A stretch of 64,000 nt of DNA from Microbacterium sp. SLBN-146 (lineage in GTDB: Bacteria; Actinomycetota; Actinomycetes; Actinomycetales; Microbacteriaceae). Positions 52,321 through 60,363 of this stretch are shown in pieces (the stretch's first letter is position 1; the number at the start of each line of letters is the position of its first letter). The translations under genes were made by a program, and so were the position numbers. The stretch is taken from positions 2,480,001-2,544,000 of the forward strand of contig NZ_VFMR01000001.1 in NCBI RefSeq assembly GCF_006715145.1, written 5' to 3'. A model generated the notes under the pieces. It ran no database searches. It was not told the origin of the DNA and saw nothing but the letters and a program-made list of their open reading frames with translations.

Positions 52321-52643
52321 TGCGCCTCCTCGCTGCGCCGCCGCACCCTGTCGAAGCCGCCGTACACGACGAGCGCCAGATAGCACAGGAAAGCGAGGAA
52401 GAACGGCTCCTCGAGCGGGAGGTGGGGAGCCAGGTCGAGCCCGAGGAGTGCGGGACTGTCCCCCTTCACGAACACGCCGGCGGCGATGCCTGCGGCGTCC
52501 CACGCGAGAAAGAACAGCGTTCCGATCGCGACCGCGATCAGAGTCGGGACGGGGCGCCGCCACGCGGCGAGGCGGAATCGGGCGTCGAGCAGCGCGACGC
52601 CGGCGGCACTGAGGAGGATCGCTGCGAGGTACAGTCCCGGCAT
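52317..52643 (-). CDS. crtYe: C50 carotenoid cyclase subunit CrtYe
   Basis: 108 residues, three membrane segments; LFFLAWDAAGIAAGVFVKGDSPALLGLDLAPHLPLEEPFFLAFLCYLALV contains the LPLEEPFF motif of this family. It is the partner of CrtYf. The ATG at 52643 shares its A with the crtI stop (TGATG), and the upstream longer frame is antisense-free but not needed. Confidence 0.88.
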   Translation of the reverse strand: MPGLYLAAILLSAAGVALLDARFRLAAWRRPVPTLIAVAIGTLFFLAWDAAGIAAGVFVKGDSPALLGLDLAPHLPLEEPFFLAFLCYLALVVYGGFDRVRRRSEEAQ

Positions 52644-54193
52644 CACACGCCCGCCCGTTGGGGAACGGGCAGAGGTCCGGGTGTCGTGTCGCCGCGCAGA
52701 CGCTTGACGACGAGTTCGGCTGAGATGAGGCACATCGGCAGTCCGATCCCGGGCAGCGCGGATCCGCCGGCGTACATGAGTCCCGACACCTTCTTGGAGA
52801 CGTTGCGCGGGCGGAAGACGGCGCTCTGGCCGAGCGTGTGGGCGAGGCCGAGGGAGTTTCCGCGCCACGAGTGCAGGTCGCTCTCGAAGTCGGCGGGCGC
52901 GATGGTGCGGCGGACGACGATCCTGTCCGCCAGGTCCGGGATGTCGCACCACTCTGCGATCTGGGCGATCACCCTGTCTGCGGCCTGTTCGATCCTCGGA
53001 TCTCCTCCGCGGTCGGCGCCACCGTGGCCGAGAGACGGATCGGCCGGCATCGGCACGAGGACGAAGAGGTTCTGGTGGCCCTCGGGGGCCACGGTGGCAT
53101 CGGTCGCGCTCGGGCGGCAGACGTACAGCGACGCGGGATCGGGGATGCGGGTCTCACGTCCGAAGATGTCCTCGAAGTTGGTCTTCCAGTCCGCCGTGAA
53201 GAGCAACGTGTGGTGGGAGAGCTCGGGGAGCTCGCCTCGGACGCCGAGCAGGATGAGCAATGCCCCGGGACTCGGGGTCTTCTTGTCCCACCAGCGCTCG
53301 GGATACGTCTGCTGCTGCGGAGGCAGCAGCGCAGTCTCGGTGTGGTGCAGGTCGGCCGTCGACACCACCAGTTCGGCAGACAGCGTCCGGCCGTTCGCGA
53401 GTCGGACGCCCGACACGGCGCCTCCGGTCGTCACGATCTGCTCGACGGGTGTTCCCGTCAGGATCTCGACGCCCTGCGCACGCGCGACGCGCTCGACGGC
53501 CGCGATGACCTCGGTGAAACCCCCGCGCGGATAGAGGACGCCGTCAGCGAGGTCGAGGTGGCTCATGAGGTGGTAGAGGCTCGGCACGCCGTAGGGAGAG
53601 CCACCGAGGAAGACCGCGGGGTATCCCAGGATGCGCTGCAGTCGCGGGTCGCTGAAGCGACGATCGATGTGCGATGCGAGGGGACGGGTGAGGAGGGGAG
53701 CAAGCGTGGGAAGGCGCTTGATGATCTCCGGGTCGCGGAGCCCGGCGGTCGTCTCATAGGTGTCGTAGAGAAAGCGGTTCACCGCGAGCTCGTACGCATC
53801 GCGGGCGGAGTCCAAGTACGACTCCAGCTGCGCACCGGCTCCCGGCTCTATCGATTCGAACAGTGCTGTGGCTTCTTCGCGGCCCGACCGCACGTCGACG
53901 GGAACCGGGTATCCCTCCGTGAAGACGCGATATGCGGGATCGAGAGGAGCGAGGTCCAGCTCGGCTGCAGACGACGTGCCGAGGAGTTCGAAGAAGTGGT
54001 CGAAGACTTCCGGCATCAAGTACCAGCTGGGACCTGTGTCGAAGCGGAATCCGTCCCGCTCCCACGAGCCGGCCCGTCCGCCGAGGTCATCCCGCCCCTC
54101 CACGATGGTGACAGCGCGTCCCTCTGCCGCGAGGAGCGCTGCAGTGGCGAGGCCGGCGATGCCGCCTCCGATGATGATCGTTCGCCCGGTCAA
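52643..54193 (-). CDS. crtI: Phytoene desaturase
   Basis: 516 residues, FAD-dependent, converts phytoene to lycopene in four steps. N-terminal dinucleotide motif TIIIGGGIAGLATAALLA, then GGRAGSWERDGFRFDTGPSWY. The C-terminal bacterial-type desaturase signature is MYAGGSALPGIGLPMCLISAELV. The first codon consistent with overlap is TTG at 54193, inside TTGA shared with the crtB stop. A rare start codon here could lower CrtI relative to its neighbours. It lies between crtB and crtYe in one operon. Confidence 0.94.
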   Translation of the reverse strand: MTGRTIIIGGGIAGLATAALLAAEGRAVTIVEGRDDLGGRAGSWERDGFRFDTGPSWYLMPEVFDHFFELLGTSSAAELDLAPLDPAYRVFTEGYPVPVDVRSGREEATALFESIEPGAGAQLESYLDSARDAYELAVNRFLYDTYETTAGLRDPEIIKRLPTLAPLLTRPLASHIDRRFSDPRLQRILGYPAVFLGGSPYGVPSLYHLMSHLDLADGVLYPRGGFTEVIAAVERVARAQGVEILTGTPVEQIVTTGGAVSGVRLANGRTLSAELVVSTADLHHTETALLPPQQQTYPERWWDKKTPSPGALLILLGVRGELPELSHHTLLFTADWKTNFEDIFGRETRIPDPASLYVCRPSATDATVAPEGHQNLFVLVPMPADPSLGHGGADRGGDPRIEQAADRVIAQIAEWCDIPDLADRIVVRRTIAPADFESDLHSWRGNSLGLAHTLGQSAVFRPRNVSKKVSGLMYAGGSALPGIGLPMCLISAELVVKRLRGDTTPGPLPVPQRAGV

Positions 54194-55068
54194 CCGCGGC
54201 CTCCTCTGGGTGTGCCGCCGACGACGGCGCGTGCGGCGATGGCGAGCTTCACAGGATCGGGAACGCGGATGCGCCCTGTTTCGCTCGTCGAGCGCCGAAG
54301 GCGCGCGGCGAGTTCTGCGAAGAGATCATGGGCGACGGTGACAGCCCGTCGGCAATCCGTGGGAAGGAGCGGGATGACGGCGGCCGCCGCCGCGAGGTCG
54401 CCGTCGATGCGGTCGAGTACTTCGCCACGGCTCGACGTCGCCGCCAGGTAGTCGCGGCCCAAGGCCGCCTCGTCGTGCGAGCGGTCGCGCAGGAAATTGA
54501 CGTCCTGGAACGCCGCCCCGAGGCGGCGGGCGCCGTCGACGAGGTCCGCTGCGGGAGTGACGGGTTTTCCCATCCCCGCGTTCACGAAGACCTGGAGGCA
54601 CATGAGGCCGACCACCTCGGCGGAGCCGTACACGTAGGCGTCGTGAGAAGCGGCGTCATGCTGCGTTGTCGAGAGGTCTTCTCGCATCGAGACGAAGAAG
54701 GGCGCGATGAGCTCGGAGCCGATCCCGCACTCGCGTGCCGTGGCGGCGAAGGCGTGCACGATGAGATTGGTGCTGAATCCGCGCTCGATGGCGTCGTAGG
54801 TCTCCTGCTCGAGGTCGTCGAGGATCGCACGGGCTTCGTCGGGGGAGAGTCCCGCTGCTGCGGCGGGGCCGTCGACGACTTCGTCGGCGACGCGGACGAG
54901 CGCGTAGATGTTCCGCACGTGCGGACGCGGCCGTGGGCCGAGGAGTCTGGACGCCATACCGAACGACGTCGAGTAGGCGGCGATGACAGCGGCCGCGGCA
55001 TCCTGAGCCGTCTGGTCGTAGAGGCGCAGACTCGTCGGATCGCCCTGTTTGACGCCGCGGTCGGTCAT
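54190..55068 (-). CDS. crtB: Phytoene synthase
   Basis: 292 residues, condenses two GGPP to phytoene. First Asp-rich motif in ALVRVADEVVDGPA, second in DVNFLRDRSHDEAALGRDYL; TSFGMASRLLGPRPRPHVRNIYALVRVADE is the family N-terminal block. ATG 55068 overlaps the crtE stop by ATGA, and its stop overlaps the crtI TTG. Confidence 0.94.
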   Translation of the reverse strand: MTDRGVKQGDPTSLRLYDQTAQDAAAAVIAAYSTSFGMASRLLGPRPRPHVRNIYALVRVADEVVDGPAAAAGLSPDEARAILDDLEQETYDAIERGFSTNLIVHAFAATARECGIGSELIAPFFVSMREDLSTTQHDAASHDAYVYGSAEVVGLMCLQVFVNAGMGKPVTPAADLVDGARRLGAAFQDVNFLRDRSHDEAALGRDYLAATSSRGEVLDRIDGDLAAAAAVIPLLPTDCRRAVTVAHDLFAELAARLRRSTSETGRIRVPDPVKLAIAARAVVGGTPRGGRG

Positions 55069-56120
55069 GGGACCCGTCTTTCGACGAGATCTGCGAGCTC
55101 GCGCAGAAGGGTGCCCGCCGCCGGAGGGAGCGAAGGGTCGTCCGCCGAGAACCGAACGTCCGAGAGGGTGCGGTCGATGAGATCGCGAAGCTCCCGGCGT
55201 GCTCCGCTGCGCTCGAGCAGACGTTGCGCGTGGCGCACCGCGATCGGGCCCGTGTGGGCGACGGCGATCGCATCGTTCACATCTGACCAGTGCGCGGTGT
55301 CGCGCGCGAGGGCGACGAGCGGCGTCTTCTTCGCCTCGCGGAGGTCGCCGCCGGAGGCGCGTCCGGCCTGCGCGGCAGAGCCGAACGCCCCGATGAGGTC
55401 GTCGGCGAGCTGGAAGGCCAGGCCGAGACGGTCGCCCGCCGCGGCGAGGGAGGCCAGCGCATCGTCGTCGGCGCCCGCGAGGACGGCCCCCGCAGCGAGC
55501 GGGGCGCGAAAGGTGTAGACGGCCGTCTTGTTGAACGTCGCGTCGAAGATCGCGGATGCCTCGGGCGACGAGGTCGAGACACTGTGCTCGACATCGGCCA
55601 GCTCACCCGCCGCCGAAATGAGGACCGCGTCGTCGTACAGCTCGAACAGGCGCCGTCGGCGCTCGACTCCGATGTCCGCCAGAGCGATGAGGCGCGAGGC
55701 CTCGTGGAGAAGGACGTCCCCCGCGAGGATCGCGGCGGCATCTCCGAGGAGCGCGGAGCCTGCGGCATCCGCACCCTTCTCGCGAGCACGTGCCCGGAAC
55801 TCGCCGGCCACGTTGGGGACGCCACGTCGCTCGATGTCGTGGTCGATGACATCGTCGTGGATCACGAAGGCCGTGTGCAGCAACTCGAACGCCGCCGCGA
55901 TGTCGTACGTCCCCTTCGTGTCCTCTGGCCGACCGCCGAAGGCGTTGAAGGATGCCACGACGAGCATCGGCCGAAGGCGCTTGCCACCGGACGCGGCACG
56001 CCTCGATGCGTCGAGGAGCGCGACGAACGCCGGCCCGAGAACAGCTGCACGGTCGGTCAGCCGCGAGATGATGCGGTCGATCGTGTCATCGATCTCCGCG
56101 CGAGAGGCGGGGTCGATCAT
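55065..56120 (-). CDS. crtE: Geranylgeranyl diphosphate synthase
   Basis: 351 residues, all-trans polyprenyl synthase supplying GGPP for CrtB. First Asp-rich motif FVIHDDVIDHDIERRG, second LGLAFQLADDLIGAFGS; KRLRPMLV is the IPP-binding region. The ATG at 56120 (MIDPASR) is chosen because it overlaps the idi stop by ATGA; the longer frame would run antisense-free into idi and is unneeded. Product length (C20) is inferred from context. Confidence 0.92.
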   Translation of the reverse strand: MIDPASRAEIDDTIDRIISRLTDRAAVLGPAFVALLDASRRAASGGKRLRPMLVVASFNAFGGRPEDTKGTYDIAAAFELLHTAFVIHDDVIDHDIERRGVPNVAGEFRARAREKGADAAGSALLGDAAAILAGDVLLHEASRLIALADIGVERRRRLFELYDDAVLISAAGELADVEHSVSTSSPEASAIFDATFNKTAVYTFRAPLAAGAVLAGADDDALASLAAAGDRLGLAFQLADDLIGAFGSAAQAGRASGGDLREAKKTPLVALARDTAHWSDVNDAIAVAHTGPIAVRHAQRLLERSGARRELRDLIDRTLSDVRFSADDPSLPPAAGTLLRELADLVERRVP

Positions 56121-56668
56121 GATGCGCGGCGCCGAGCGAGAGCACCGTCGAAGAGGTGGAGCTGCTGCGCCTGCAGGACGAGCCAGGGGCTGAACGCCCA
56201 GGGCGTCGCGTCGAGTGAAGCGCGGAGGTCGGCGGGATCCACCCACATGGCGTCAACGACTTCGAGAGGGTTGAGCACCGGTTCCTCGTAGGCGATGGCG
56301 GTGTAAACGGGGCAGACCTCGTGCTCGACGATTCCCGTGGCGTCGACGGCGCGGTAGCGGAACAACGGCAATGCCAGCTCGAGATTCGTCAGAGTGAGGC
56401 CGAGTTCGAATTCGGCACGGCGATGGACGGCGGCCACGACGGGCTCAGCGGGACGGGGGTGACCGCAGAAGGAATTGCTCCAGACTCCCGGCCACGTCTT
56501 CTTGCCGAGGGCGCGGCGTGTCACGAGCACTTCGCCGCGCTCGTTCAGGACGTGGCAGGAGAATGCCAGATGCAAGGCTGTGTCGGTGCCGTGCACACTG
56601 CTCTTCGGGGCCGTGCCGATCGCGTGACCGTCATCGTCGAGGAGGACAACATGCTCCGGGTCGATCAT
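56117..56668 (-). CDS. idi: Isopentenyl-diphosphate delta-isomerase, type I
   Basis: 183 residues, interconverts IPP and DMAPP. LHLAFSCHVLNERGEVLVTRRA, the catalytic-cysteine region TWPGVWSNSFCGHPRPAE, and the EHEVCPVYTAIAY glutamate region are all present. It is the first gene of the crt operon, with GGAGGA ahead of ATG 56668. The family needs Mg2+/Mn2+. Next to the MarR operator. Confidence 0.93.
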   Translation of the reverse strand: MIDPEHVVLLDDDGHAIGTAPKSSVHGTDTALHLAFSCHVLNERGEVLVTRRALGKKTWPGVWSNSFCGHPRPAEPVVAAVHRRAEFELGLTLTNLELALPLFRYRAVDATGIVEHEVCPVYTAIAYEEPVLNPLEVVDAMWVDPADLRASLDATPWAFSPWLVLQAQQLHLFDGALARRRAS

Positions 56669-56687
56669 CGATTCCTCCTGCTAACTC

Positions 56688-56702
56688 GCTAGTTTATCTA
56701 GC
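56688..56702. promoter_or_regulatory. Palindromic operator over both divergent crt/marR -10 boxes
   Basis: GCTAG-TTTAT-CTAGC is a 5-bp inverted repeat with 5-nt centre. TAGTTT (56690-56695, plus strand, toward the MarR gene) and TAAACT (56691-56696, minus strand, toward idi) both fall inside it. One bound repressor could block both promoters. This fits a MarR-family autoregulated divergent switch. Confidence 0.7.
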
Positions 56703-56748
56703 AATCTACGTGATTTCGATGATACAAGGGGACCAGGGGAGTGTCCAC

Positions 56749-57219
56749 ATGTCCGAACGCTGGGTGCCGCAGACGGCGCGGGACCATGCCGTCCTCGACA
56801 CGCTGAAGGCCGTCCGTGCGTTCGGCGACGCGCTGGACCGCATGCACGGTGGCATGAAGGGGGACATGGACATGAACTCCACCGATCTCGCGGCTCTGCG
56901 CATGCTGATCGTACGTGAGCAGCGCGGTGAATCCGTGAGCCCACACGACCTGTCCAAGCATCTGCGGATCTCGACCGCCTCGACGACGAAGCTTCTCGAT
57001 CGGCTCTCCGCCGCCGGACACCTCGAGCGGCACCCGCACCCGCATGACAGGAGGGCACGCGTCGTCGTGCTCACCGAGGGATCCCGCGCGTCGTTCTACC
57101 GGCACTTCGGTGAGCGGCTGACCGCGATGCGAGCGGTCGCCGGTCGCTACGACGAGTCCGAGCTCGCCGTCGTGGCGCGCTTCCTCACCGAACTCGGCGC
57201 GGTGCTCGACCCTACGTGA
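56749..57219 (+). CDS. MarR-family regulator, probable CrtR-like repressor of the crt operon
   Basis: 156 residues. Winged-helix pattern: MNSTDLAALRMLIVREQRGESVSPHDLSKHLRISTASTTKLLDRLSAAGHLERHPHPHDRRARVVVLT (~residues 41-108), including the recognition helix and wing with HPHDRRARVV. ATG 56749 has GGGGAG 7-8 nt upstream; the longer frame crosses the operator. It is divergent from idi-crt. The Corynebacterium glutamicum CrtR arrangement (MarR regulator divergent from crtE, ligand GGPP) is the closest known parallel, from memory. Ligand here is inferred only. Confidence 0.85.
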   Translation: MSERWVPQTARDHAVLDTLKAVRAFGDALDRMHGGMKGDMDMNSTDLAALRMLIVREQRGESVSPHDLSKHLRISTASTTKLLDRLSAAGHLERHPHPHDRRARVVVLTEGSRASFYRHFGERLTAMRAVAGRYDESELAVVARFLTELGAVLDPT

Positions 57220-57285
57220 TCCTTCGCTCGGACGCATCTCGGGCCCCTGCTGTGGATAACCGGCGGATGCCGCGAATGATCCGGC

Positions 57286-57291
57286 TACGTT
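57286..57291 (+). promoter_or_regulatory. -10 box TACGTT of the 57299 lipoprotein gene (leaderless type)
   Basis: TACGTT, then GGTCGCC (7 nt), then GTG at 57299. Confidence 0.55.
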
Positions 57292-57298
57292 GGTCGCC

Positions 57299-57853
57299 GT
57301 GTCACCTCGCATCGCCTTCGCCGCCGCCGCTCTCGCGCTGATCGCCCTGCTCGGCGGCTGCGCTCCGGAGTCCAGCCCGTCGCCCTCGGCATCACTGTCG
57401 TCGTCGCCGACCTTCACGAGCGACGCCGAAGCTTTCGCGGCTGCCGAGAAGACCTACCGCGCCTACGTCGACGCGCTGAATGACGTGGATTTGAGCGACC
57501 CCGAGACCTTCGAGCCGGTCTTCGCGCTCACCACGGGAGACGCCAATGACGCGACCAAGAAGACCTTCTCGCAGATGCACGCCGATGGTTGGACCGTCCA
57601 GGGAGAAACGCGCATTGATCTGCTTGAGCGAAGTCCTGGCGACGAGGGTGTGGCGTCAGGCGACGTGATGCTCGATGTTTGCCTCAACGTGGGTGACGTT
57701 CGGCTGACAGGACCTGACGGCGAGTCAGTTGTCAGCCCCGATCGCCTTGACGTTCAATCGATGAGAGTTGAGTTGTTCCAAAGCGGTTCGTTGCCGGCCT
57801 ACTTGATCGCGTCGATCAGCGGTCGCGAGGACGGCACTTCATGCGCGGGTTGA
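57299..57853 (+). CDS. Small lipoprotein, unknown function
   Basis: 184 residues. Signal peptide VSPRIAFAAAALALIALLGGC with lipobox LLGGC (Cys ~21), then a Ser/Pro linker, and a helical AFAAAEKTYRAYVDALNDVDL domain with a beta-rich remainder ending near GREDGTSCAG. No catalytic motif recognised. The 3' half is much lower in GC than the rest of the window. The next exported-protein gene starts inside its 3' end (13-nt overlap), so the two are a unit. Confidence 0.72.
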   Translation: MSPRIAFAAAALALIALLGGCAPESSPSPSASLSSSPTFTSDAEAFAAAEKTYRAYVDALNDVDLSDPETFEPVFALTTGDANDATKKTFSQMHADGWTVQGETRIDLLERSPGDEGVASGDVMLDVCLNVGDVRLTGPDGESVVSPDRLDVQSMRVELFQSGSLPAYLIASISGREDGTSCAG

Positions 57854-58608
57854 TTTCCGTTCATGCACTTGCATCTGCACTCGTGCTGGTGATGGGATCA
57901 CTGCCTTCATCGCCGCAGGACTACTGCAGCTCCGCTGGATGGGGAGGGAACTGCTCCGTCTCCAACACCGGAACACAGGTCGACGTGTCGTCGTCGCAGA
58001 CCGCCCCGCGCGGGTCCCACGACTCCGCCGGCGATGCTCCCGCCCCACGTCCCGAGCGCAGTCGGACGCCCTACGAGTGCTCGCCGGCGATCGGATGCCG
58101 CGAGATCTACACGATGTCGTCGCTCCCCGAGGTCACGGCCGATGATCTGGCTTCCTTCCGGCCTGCCTCGGCGTTCTTCGACACGGAACCGGAGGGGTTC
58201 GCGGTCATCGGTCTTCCCACGAACTTCGTCGCGAGCGCGGGGGAGCAGGAGTTGTCGGGTGAGCTCCTCGACTGGCAGGTGACTGTCCGCTTCACGCCCG
58301 TCGGCTACCTGTTCGACTACGGAGACGGCACCACGCAGAGCGCCGCGTGGGGAGGCTCCTCGTGGGCAGCGACAGGAGCGGCGCAATTCGCTCCGACGCC
58401 GACGAGCCACATCTACCGCAACCGGGGTTCGGTGACACCGCGAGTCACAGTGAGGTATGCGGCATCCGTCGACTTCGGAACGGGATGGCGACCCGTGTCC
58501 GGTGTCGTCACCGCGACGACGGTGGGCGGCGTCATCGAGGTGCTCGAGGCACGCACCGCGCTCGTCGAGCACACGTGTCGTGAGCGCCCCGACGCCGCGG
58601 GCTGTTGA
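57841..58608 (+). CDS. Secreted PKD-like protein, unknown function
   Basis: 255 residues. An N-terminal signal-like segment (MRGLISVHALASALVLVMGSL) precedes a Cys-containing linker (YCSSAGWGGNC; YECSPAIGC). A beta domain with GYLFDYGDGTTQS ... TSHIYRNRGSVTPRVTVRYAASV resembles a PKD/Ig-like repeat. Final Cys residues TCRERPDAAGC may pair. No enzyme motif. ATG 57841 overlaps the upstream stop by 13 nt; it may act at the cell surface with the lipoprotein. Confidence 0.7.
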   Translation: MRGLISVHALASALVLVMGSLPSSPQDYCSSAGWGGNCSVSNTGTQVDVSSSQTAPRGSHDSAGDAPAPRPERSRTPYECSPAIGCREIYTMSSLPEVTADDLASFRPASAFFDTEPEGFAVIGLPTNFVASAGEQELSGELLDWQVTVRFTPVGYLFDYGDGTTQSAAWGGSSWAATGAAQFAPTPTSHIYRNRGSVTPRVTVRYAASVDFGTGWRPVSGVVTATTVGGVIEVLEARTALVEHTCRERPDAAGC

Positions 58609-58712
58609 CCGTCGCACCACCCTCTGTGGGCCGTCGCACGTTCTCCTCTGCTGCGCGTCGTGCCGTGCCGCGATCGCGCGGTGCCGGTCCGTGGCCCCAC
58701 CACGATTCGCCG

Positions 58713-58809
58713 CGAAACTGCATCTCGCGACCGAGGCAGCGGCCGTATGGTGCAGTCTCGGCTCCGACGTGCAGTCTCGCTGCGACGAGCGGGCGCGGGT
58801 GCAGTCTGG
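58713..58809. repeat. Degenerate copy of the CGAGACTGCA palindrome
   Basis: CGAAACTGCA (58713-58722) is followed by TGCAGTCTCG at 58751 and again at 58770, then TGCAGTCTGG at 58800. The layout, one left arm and three right arms, differs from the 132-nt array but uses the same decamer. The rest of 58609-58830 holds no recognised gene. Confidence 0.75.
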
Positions 58810-58830
58810 CCGGGACCACGGGTGAATGAC

Positions 58831-58863
58831 GAAGGCCCCGGATTCAGTGAATCCGGGGCCTTC
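58831..58863 (-). terminator. 15-bp hairpin downstream of the initiator tRNA
   Basis: GAAGGCCCCGGATTC (58831-58845) pairs perfectly with 58849-58863 around AGT. It lies just after the 3' end of the tRNA on the minus strand. Confidence 0.85.
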
Positions 58864-58868
58864 TCTTG

Positions 58869-58942
58869 TTGCGGGGACAGGATTTGAACCTGCGACCTCT
58901 GGGTTATGAGCCCAGCGAGCTACCGAACTGCTCCACCCCGCG
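58869..58942 (-). tRNA. Initiator tRNA-fMet (CAT)
   Basis: 74 nt on the minus strand. Acceptor CGCGGGG pairs with CCCCGCA, leaving a C1-A72 mismatch. Anticodon stem CTGGG/CCCAG has three G-C pairs next to the CTCATAA loop. Both features define the initiator rather than elongator tRNA. D-loop GCAGTTCGGTAGC and T-arm GCAGGTTCAAATCCTGT are normal. The CCA end is not encoded. Confidence 0.96.
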
Positions 58943-59032
58943 GCACAAGAGAAAAGCCTAGCACGGGTTCGGAGCGACGTGAACCGCGGGCTGCGACTTG
59001 CCCCGCGGATGCCCGCGACGCGAGGATGAGGC

Positions 59033-59548
59033 ATGCCCTCGCCCCGAGACGTCGACCGGCTCGACGACATCGACGACGGTCGTCATGAGACGGCCGACGA
59101 GCGCGCAGATCGCAACTGGCTCGAGGTCCTCCAGGAGCTTCGAGTCATGCAGACGGGCACTCAGATCCTGACGGGCTTCCTTCTGGCTCTAGCGTTCCAG
59201 CCGGCCTTCGCGGATCTGACCGACGGACAGCGGACGCTCTACCTGTGTCTCATCGTGCTCTCGGCGCTGAGCTCCATCGTCGCGCTCTCGCCCGTGTCGC
59301 TCCACCGTGTACTCTTCCGGCGTCGCGCGAAGGCGCGCGTCGTCTCGTTCGGTCACGTCGCGCTCATCATGAGCCTCGTCACGATCGCGGTGCTGCTGAT
59401 CGGCGTCGTGGCCTTCGTCTTCGATGTCGTGCTCGACGGTGCGGCCTCCTGGGCCGTCGTGGCAGCCCTCTCGGTGGTGCTCATCGTCCTGTGGGTCGTG
59501 GCGCCGATCGTCATCAGAATCCGTCATTCCGAGGAGGAGGACTCATGA
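59033..59548 (+). CDS. DUF6328 membrane protein
   Basis: 171 residues. An acidic N-terminus leads to LEVLQELRVMQTGTQILTGFLLALAFQPAF, a hallmark of this family. Four membrane segments follow, ending with a charged tail. ATG 59033 has no strong RBS. Its stop overlaps the next start by ATGA. Function unknown. Confidence 0.82.
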   Translation: MPSPRDVDRLDDIDDGRHETADERADRNWLEVLQELRVMQTGTQILTGFLLALAFQPAFADLTDGQRTLYLCLIVLSALSSIVALSPVSLHRVLFRRRAKARVVSFGHVALIMSLVTIAVLLIGVVAFVFDVVLDGAASWAVVAALSVVLIVLWVVAPIVIRIRHSEEEDS

Positions 59549-60363
59549 CCGTCTCCGGTTCGACCCCGATCGCCGTCGCCCAGTTCGCCCCCGCGGCGGA
59601 CGAAGCCGCCAACCTCCGTCTGATGGAGCAGCTCATCGTGACGGCTGTCGGCCGGGGCGCGAAGCTCGTCGTCTTCCCCGAGTACTCGAGCTACTTCGTC
59701 GACCCGTTCGACGCGTCGCTGGCGGACCACGCCCAGGATCTCGACGGGCCGTTCACCTCGGCGCTCACAACGTTCGCGTCGCGGCACGACGTCCATGTCG
59801 TCGCGGGTCTCCTCGAGACGGGCGACTCCGACCCACGTGTGCGGAACACGGTCGTCGCGGTGGGACCCAACGGTGTCGTCGCCACGTACCGCAAGCTCCA
59901 CCTCTACGACGCGTTCGGCCAACGGGAGTCGGACTGGGTGCAGCCGGGCGCGCTCACCGGTGCCGAGACATTCGACGTCGACGGGCTCCGGTTCGGACTC
60001 ATGACCTGCTACGACCTCCGGTTCCCGGAGGTGTCGCGCGTCCTCGCCGACGCAGGATGCGATGTCATCCTCGTTCCCTCCGAGTGGGTCCGAGGACCGC
60101 TCAAGGAGCATCACTGGCGGACGCTGGTGCACGCGCGCGCCATCGAGAACACCCTCTTCGTCGCGGCAGCCGACCACCCGCCGCCCCTCGGGGTCGGATC
60201 GTCGATGATCGTCGACCCGGCGGGAGTCGAACTCGCGGCGGTCGGAACGACGACCGACGTCGCGGTGGCCTATCTGGACCGTGATGCCGTCACGCGGGTG
60301 CGTCGCGTCAATCCGGCCCTCAAGCTCCGCCGCTTCGCCGTCGGCCCGCGCGACGGCGCCTAA
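59545..60363 (+). CDS. Carbon-nitrogen hydrolase (nitrilase superfamily)
   Basis: 272 residues. Catalytic Glu46 (VVFPEYSSY), Lys117 (ATYRKLHLYDAFG) and Cys155 (LMTCYDLRFPE) form the nitrilase-family triad. An omega-amidase or Nit-type role in deaminated-compound repair is possible; substrate is not set by sequence. GAGGAGG lies upstream of ATG 59545. The stop overlaps the convergent aminotransferase stop by 4 nt. Confidence 0.9.
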   Translation: MTVSGSTPIAVAQFAPAADEAANLRLMEQLIVTAVGRGAKLVVFPEYSSYFVDPFDASLADHAQDLDGPFTSALTTFASRHDVHVVAGLLETGDSDPRVRNTVVAVGPNGVVATYRKLHLYDAFGQRESDWVQPGALTGAETFDVDGLRFGLMTCYDLRFPEVSRVLADAGCDVILVPSEWVRGPLKEHHWRTLVHARAIENTLFVAAADHPPPLGVGSSMIVDPAGVELAAVGTTTDVAVAYLDRDAVTRVRRVNPALKLRRFAVGPRDGA

